Assembly (NCBI GenBank): GCA_937952925.1
Contig: CALFYA010000281.1
Coordinates: 1-7,548 of the forward strand
Length of the DNA stretch: 7,548 bases
Direction: 5' to 3'
Origin: an uncultured Moraxellaceae bacterium
Lineage (GTDB): Bacteria; Pseudomonadota; Gammaproteobacteria; Pseudomonadales; Moraxellaceae
The first letter of the stretch is position 1. Each line of letters opens with the position of its first letter. The notes beneath the pieces were generated by a model. That model was not told the origin of the DNA. It searched no databases and saw only the letters and a list, made by a program, of their open reading frames with translations. This document shows positions 6,168 through 7,548 of this stretch, one piece after another. Both the position numbers and the translations under genes were made by a program.

Positions 6168-6175
6168 CCCTAGAG

Positions 6176-7264
6176 ATGAACTTTAGTGCCATGAAACATT
6201 TTCGTTTTTCGATCATTTTTACGCTGATTTGTCTGGCGATTGCAGGATGGTGGGGGTTGACCCATGGGCCGCAAGCGGGCATTGAAGCCATGTTTAAAGC
6301 ACTTGCCATCACGGGTGTATTGGCCGTGATGGAGGTGTCTTTGTCGTTTGATAATGCCGTCGTGAATGCGTCGGTGTTGCGTAATTGGAATGCTTTCTGG
6401 GTCAGATTGTTTTTGACCGTGGGTATCTTGGTTGCTGTTTTTGGGATGCGTCTGATTTTTCCATTGTTGATTGTCGGTGTGACGGCTGACATGAGCATGA
6501 TTGACGTGGCAAAGTTGGCCTTAAACGACCCCAAGACCTATTCAGAAAAGCTACTGGCTCATCATGCTGAGATTGCAGCGTTTGGCGGCATGTTTCTGAT
6601 TTTGGTTTTTTTAAACTTCTTTTTTGATGACAGCAAAGATGAGCATTGGTTTCACTGGGTTGAGGAACGCTTGTCGGGTTTGGGTCAGGTGGATGCCATC
6701 TCGATTTTTGTCGCATTGGGTGCGTTGTTATCTGCACTCACCTTGATTCCAAGCGCTGACAAACTGGCTGTACTCGAAGCTGGTGTGTGGGGGATTGTGG
6801 TGTATCTGGGCGTCAACGTGCTAGGACACTTGCTTGAAGGCAGTGATGATGAAACCACAGCGGATGGTGAAGATACCCCTGTAACGTCACCGTCGGGCAG
6901 CAAAATTGTCAAAGCCGGTATTGGCGGTTTCTTGTACCTTGAAGTGTTGGATGCCTCTTTTAGTTTTGATGGCGTGATTGGTGCATTTGCCATTACCAGT
7001 GATGTGGTCATTATCATGTTGGGGCTGGCTGTTGGGGCGATGTTTGTGCGTTCAATGACCGTGTATCTGGTCGAAAAAGGCACGTTGGATGCCTATGTCT
7101 TCTTGGAGCACGGTGCGCATTATGCGATTGGCGCACTGGCGGTGATCATGCTGCTGTCGATGCATTTCCATGTGCCAGAAGTCGCGACTGGCTTGGTTGG
7201 TCTGGCTTTTATCATGTGGTCAGTGATGGCCTCCATCTCGTATCGTAAGCGAGAGCGTGCATGA
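6176..7264 (+). CDS. TerC-superfamily / DUF475 integral membrane protein
   Basis: This 362-aa polytopic inner-membrane protein has hydrophobic segments near residues 11-28, 43-68, 74-103, 133-150, 173-193, 197-220, 248-275, 276-299, 316-330 and 335-355. Two related acidic membrane motifs are visible: EVSLSFDNAVVNASVL (53-68) and EVLDASFSFDGVIGAFAI (256-273). This paired pattern is typical of the TerC/DUF475 group. TerC-type proteins are implicated in metal-ion handling, notably manganese export, and in tellurite resistance in ter operons. The substrate of DUF475 proteins is not established. An acidic cytosolic-looking loop (221-235) and a basic C-terminus follow family habits. The start is uncertain. 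ATG 6176 has only a weak TAGAG right before it, and ATG 6191 (MKHFRFS, 357 aa) is equally plausible as the natural start. The gene stands 265 nt downstream of the kinase gene, beyond a terminator-like hairpin, so it probably has its own control. Confidence 0.88.
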   Translation: MNFSAMKHFRFSIIFTLICLAIAGWWGLTHGPQAGIEAMFKALAITGVLAVMEVSLSFDNAVVNASVLRNWNAFWVRLFLTVGILVAVFGMRLIFPLLIVGVTADMSMIDVAKLALNDPKTYSEKLLAHHAEIAAFGGMFLILVFLNFFFDDSKDEHWFHWVEERLSGLGQVDAISIFVALGALLSALTLIPSADKLAVLEAGVWGIVVYLGVNVLGHLLEGSDDETTADGEDTPVTSPSGSKIVKAGIGGFLYLEVLDASFSFDGVIGAFAITSDVVIIMLGLAVGAMFVRSMTVYLVEKGTLDAYVFLEHGAHYAIGALAVIMLLSMHFHVPEVATGLVGLAFIMWSVMASISYRKRERA

Positions 7265-7353
7265 TCAGCCCAAGAGTTAAGCAAGAAATCTTCTCCAGAA
7301 ACTTGAAAGCGATTTTTTATGCAGATCAATCGAGTATTGATCTGATGACATAA
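7261..7353 (+). CDS. Doubtful 30-codon ORF overlapping the DUF475 stop (ATGA overlap)
   Basis: An ATG at 7261 overlaps the TGA stop at 7262-7264 in the classic ATGA arrangement. GAGAG at 7251-7255 gives a possible ribosome site, and the frame runs 30 codons to TAA at 7351-7353. The start is MISPRVKQEIFSRN and the end is SSIDLMT. I recognise no family. It is soluble-looking, with mixed charge. The inverted repeat at 7322-7344 lies inside it. The overlap could be chance, and confidence that it is a real gene is low. Confidence 0.2.
   Translation: MISPRVKQEIFSRNLKAIFYADQSSIDLMT
7322..7344. repeat. 9-bp perfect inverted repeat downstream of the DUF475 gene
   Basis: CAGATCAAT (7322-7330) and ATTGATCTG (7336-7344) are perfect complements with a 5-nt loop, 58 nt after the membrane-protein stop. 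The following ATGACATAATTTTCG has only a short T run, so it is at best a weak terminator. Confidence 0.35.
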
Positions 7354-7425
7354 TTTTCGATGGTTCTGGCAATCATGCTTATGTTTGTTCTGTCATCGGC
7401 TTTTGCTGGTTAACTTAACAATCCT

Positions 7426-7456
7426 CACATCAAGCATCCCCAAGATGCTTGATGTG
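7426..7456. terminator. 13-bp perfect hairpin between convergent genes, probable terminator
   Basis: CACATCAAGCATC (7426-7438) and GATGCTTGATGTG (7444-7456) are perfect complements around a CCCAA loop. It lies 13 nt beyond the minus-strand stop codon and about 160 nt beyond the plus-strand gene, a usual place for a terminator serving convergent genes. Neither side carries a strong T-tract, so efficiency and direction are uncertain. Confidence 0.5.
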
Positions 7457-7469
7457 TATTGCAGCAAGT

Positions 7470-7548
7470 TTACGGTGTCATCGCTGCTTGACGCACCGCA
7501 CCCCCACCAAGCGCCTTATACAAATTCACCTGCGACAACAGCGCCGAC
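7470..7548 (-). CDS. RND efflux outer-membrane lipoprotein (NodT/OprM type), C-terminal fragment
   Basis: Read on the minus strand from base 7547, the last 25 codons give SALLSQVNLYKALGGGAVRQ followed by AAMTP and a TAA at 7470-7472. The phrase LSQVNLYKALGGG is the familiar C-terminal signature of the outer-membrane channel of tripartite RND multidrug efflux pumps (OprM, AdeK and NodT-type factors). These are outer-membrane lipoproteins forming a trimeric channel. The rest of the gene is outside the window. It converges on the DUF475 gene and is probably unrelated in function to the Ter cluster. The assignment rests on a short but characteristic stretch. Confidence 0.75.
   Translation of the reverse strand, partial: SALLSQVNLYKALGGGAVRQAAMTP

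Larger units (their letters stand above)
5911..6175 (+). other. 265-nt structured intergenic region / possible leader of the DUF475 gene
   Basis: No convincing gene is seen here. It holds a weak promoter candidate near 5915-5943, a direct repeat CGCCAGA (6041-6047 and 6057-6063), and a long-range pairing CGCATC (6026-6031) with GATGCG (6065-6070). That pairing competes with a local stem TGCG/CGCA (6016-6019 and 6026-6029). A terminator-like hairpin (6083-6122) and a further hairpin at 6133-6167 just before the start codon follow. The region may simply contain the operon terminator plus a promoter, or it may be a regulatory leader. The sequence alone does not decide. Confidence 0.5.

Noticed and set aside
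5911..6175. yybP-ykoY manganese riboswitch upstream of the TerC-family gene
   Set aside because: The conserved GGGGAGTAG loop and the closing GAGACC-type segment are not visible. Only loose resemblances such as GCAACATTCTT occur, in the wrong arrangement. A covariance-model search would settle it.
1..7548. Insertion sequence, integrase or attachment site that would mark the cluster as a mobile island
   Set aside because: No transposase or integrase coding sequence, terminal inverted repeats, or tRNA gene is present in the window. Mobility cannot be judged from it.

Overview
The window is a compact plus-strand gene cluster from a Gram-negative bacterium, followed by an integral-membrane gene and the tail of an opposing gene. 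Base composition looks moderate (about half G+C by eye). The final minus-strand fragment reads as the C-terminus of an outer-membrane efflux lipoprotein, which points to Proteobacteria, most likely gamma or beta. A Moraxellaceae-like source is possible but not demonstrated.

Region 1 (1-5910) is a tellurite-resistance-type signalling operon. In order it carries: the C-terminal end of a TerY-like von Willebrand A (vWA) protein; a TerD-domain protein of TerX type; a second complete TerY-like vWA protein; a longer vWA protein with a cysteine-rich C-terminal metal-binding domain (TerYC type); a PP2C-type protein phosphatase with a long N-terminal extension; and an atypical serine/threonine protein kinase with a zinc ribbon. 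Gaps are 33, 12, 72, 4 and 0 nt, so co-transcription is very likely. The last three genes form the vWA/PP2C/kinase 'TerY-P triad' described from comparative genomics of Ter stress systems and, as I recall, later listed among antiphage defence systems. The working model is that kinase and phosphatase set the phosphorylation state of partners, while the vWA proteins (metal-dependent MIDAS sites) and the calcium-binding TerD-domain protein assemble the complex. This part is a known kind of system, with some unusual domain fusions and sequence features.

Region 2 (5911-6175) is a 265-nt non-coding gap. It holds a weak promoter candidate, several inverted repeats, and a terminator-like hairpin with a T-tract about 170 nt after the kinase gene and about 55 nt before the next gene. 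It is either the operon terminator or a regulatory leader.

Region 3 (6176-7264) encodes a TerC-superfamily/DUF475 integral membrane protein, likely a metal-ion transporter or exporter. It belongs by family to the Ter stress theme but is separated by the hairpin.

Region 4 (7265-7548) contains two tiny doubtful ORFs, two inverted repeats (one a 13-bp perfect stem), and the C-terminal 25 codons of a minus-strand efflux outer-membrane lipoprotein gene. No tRNA, rRNA, CRISPR array, insertion sequence or attachment site was seen.
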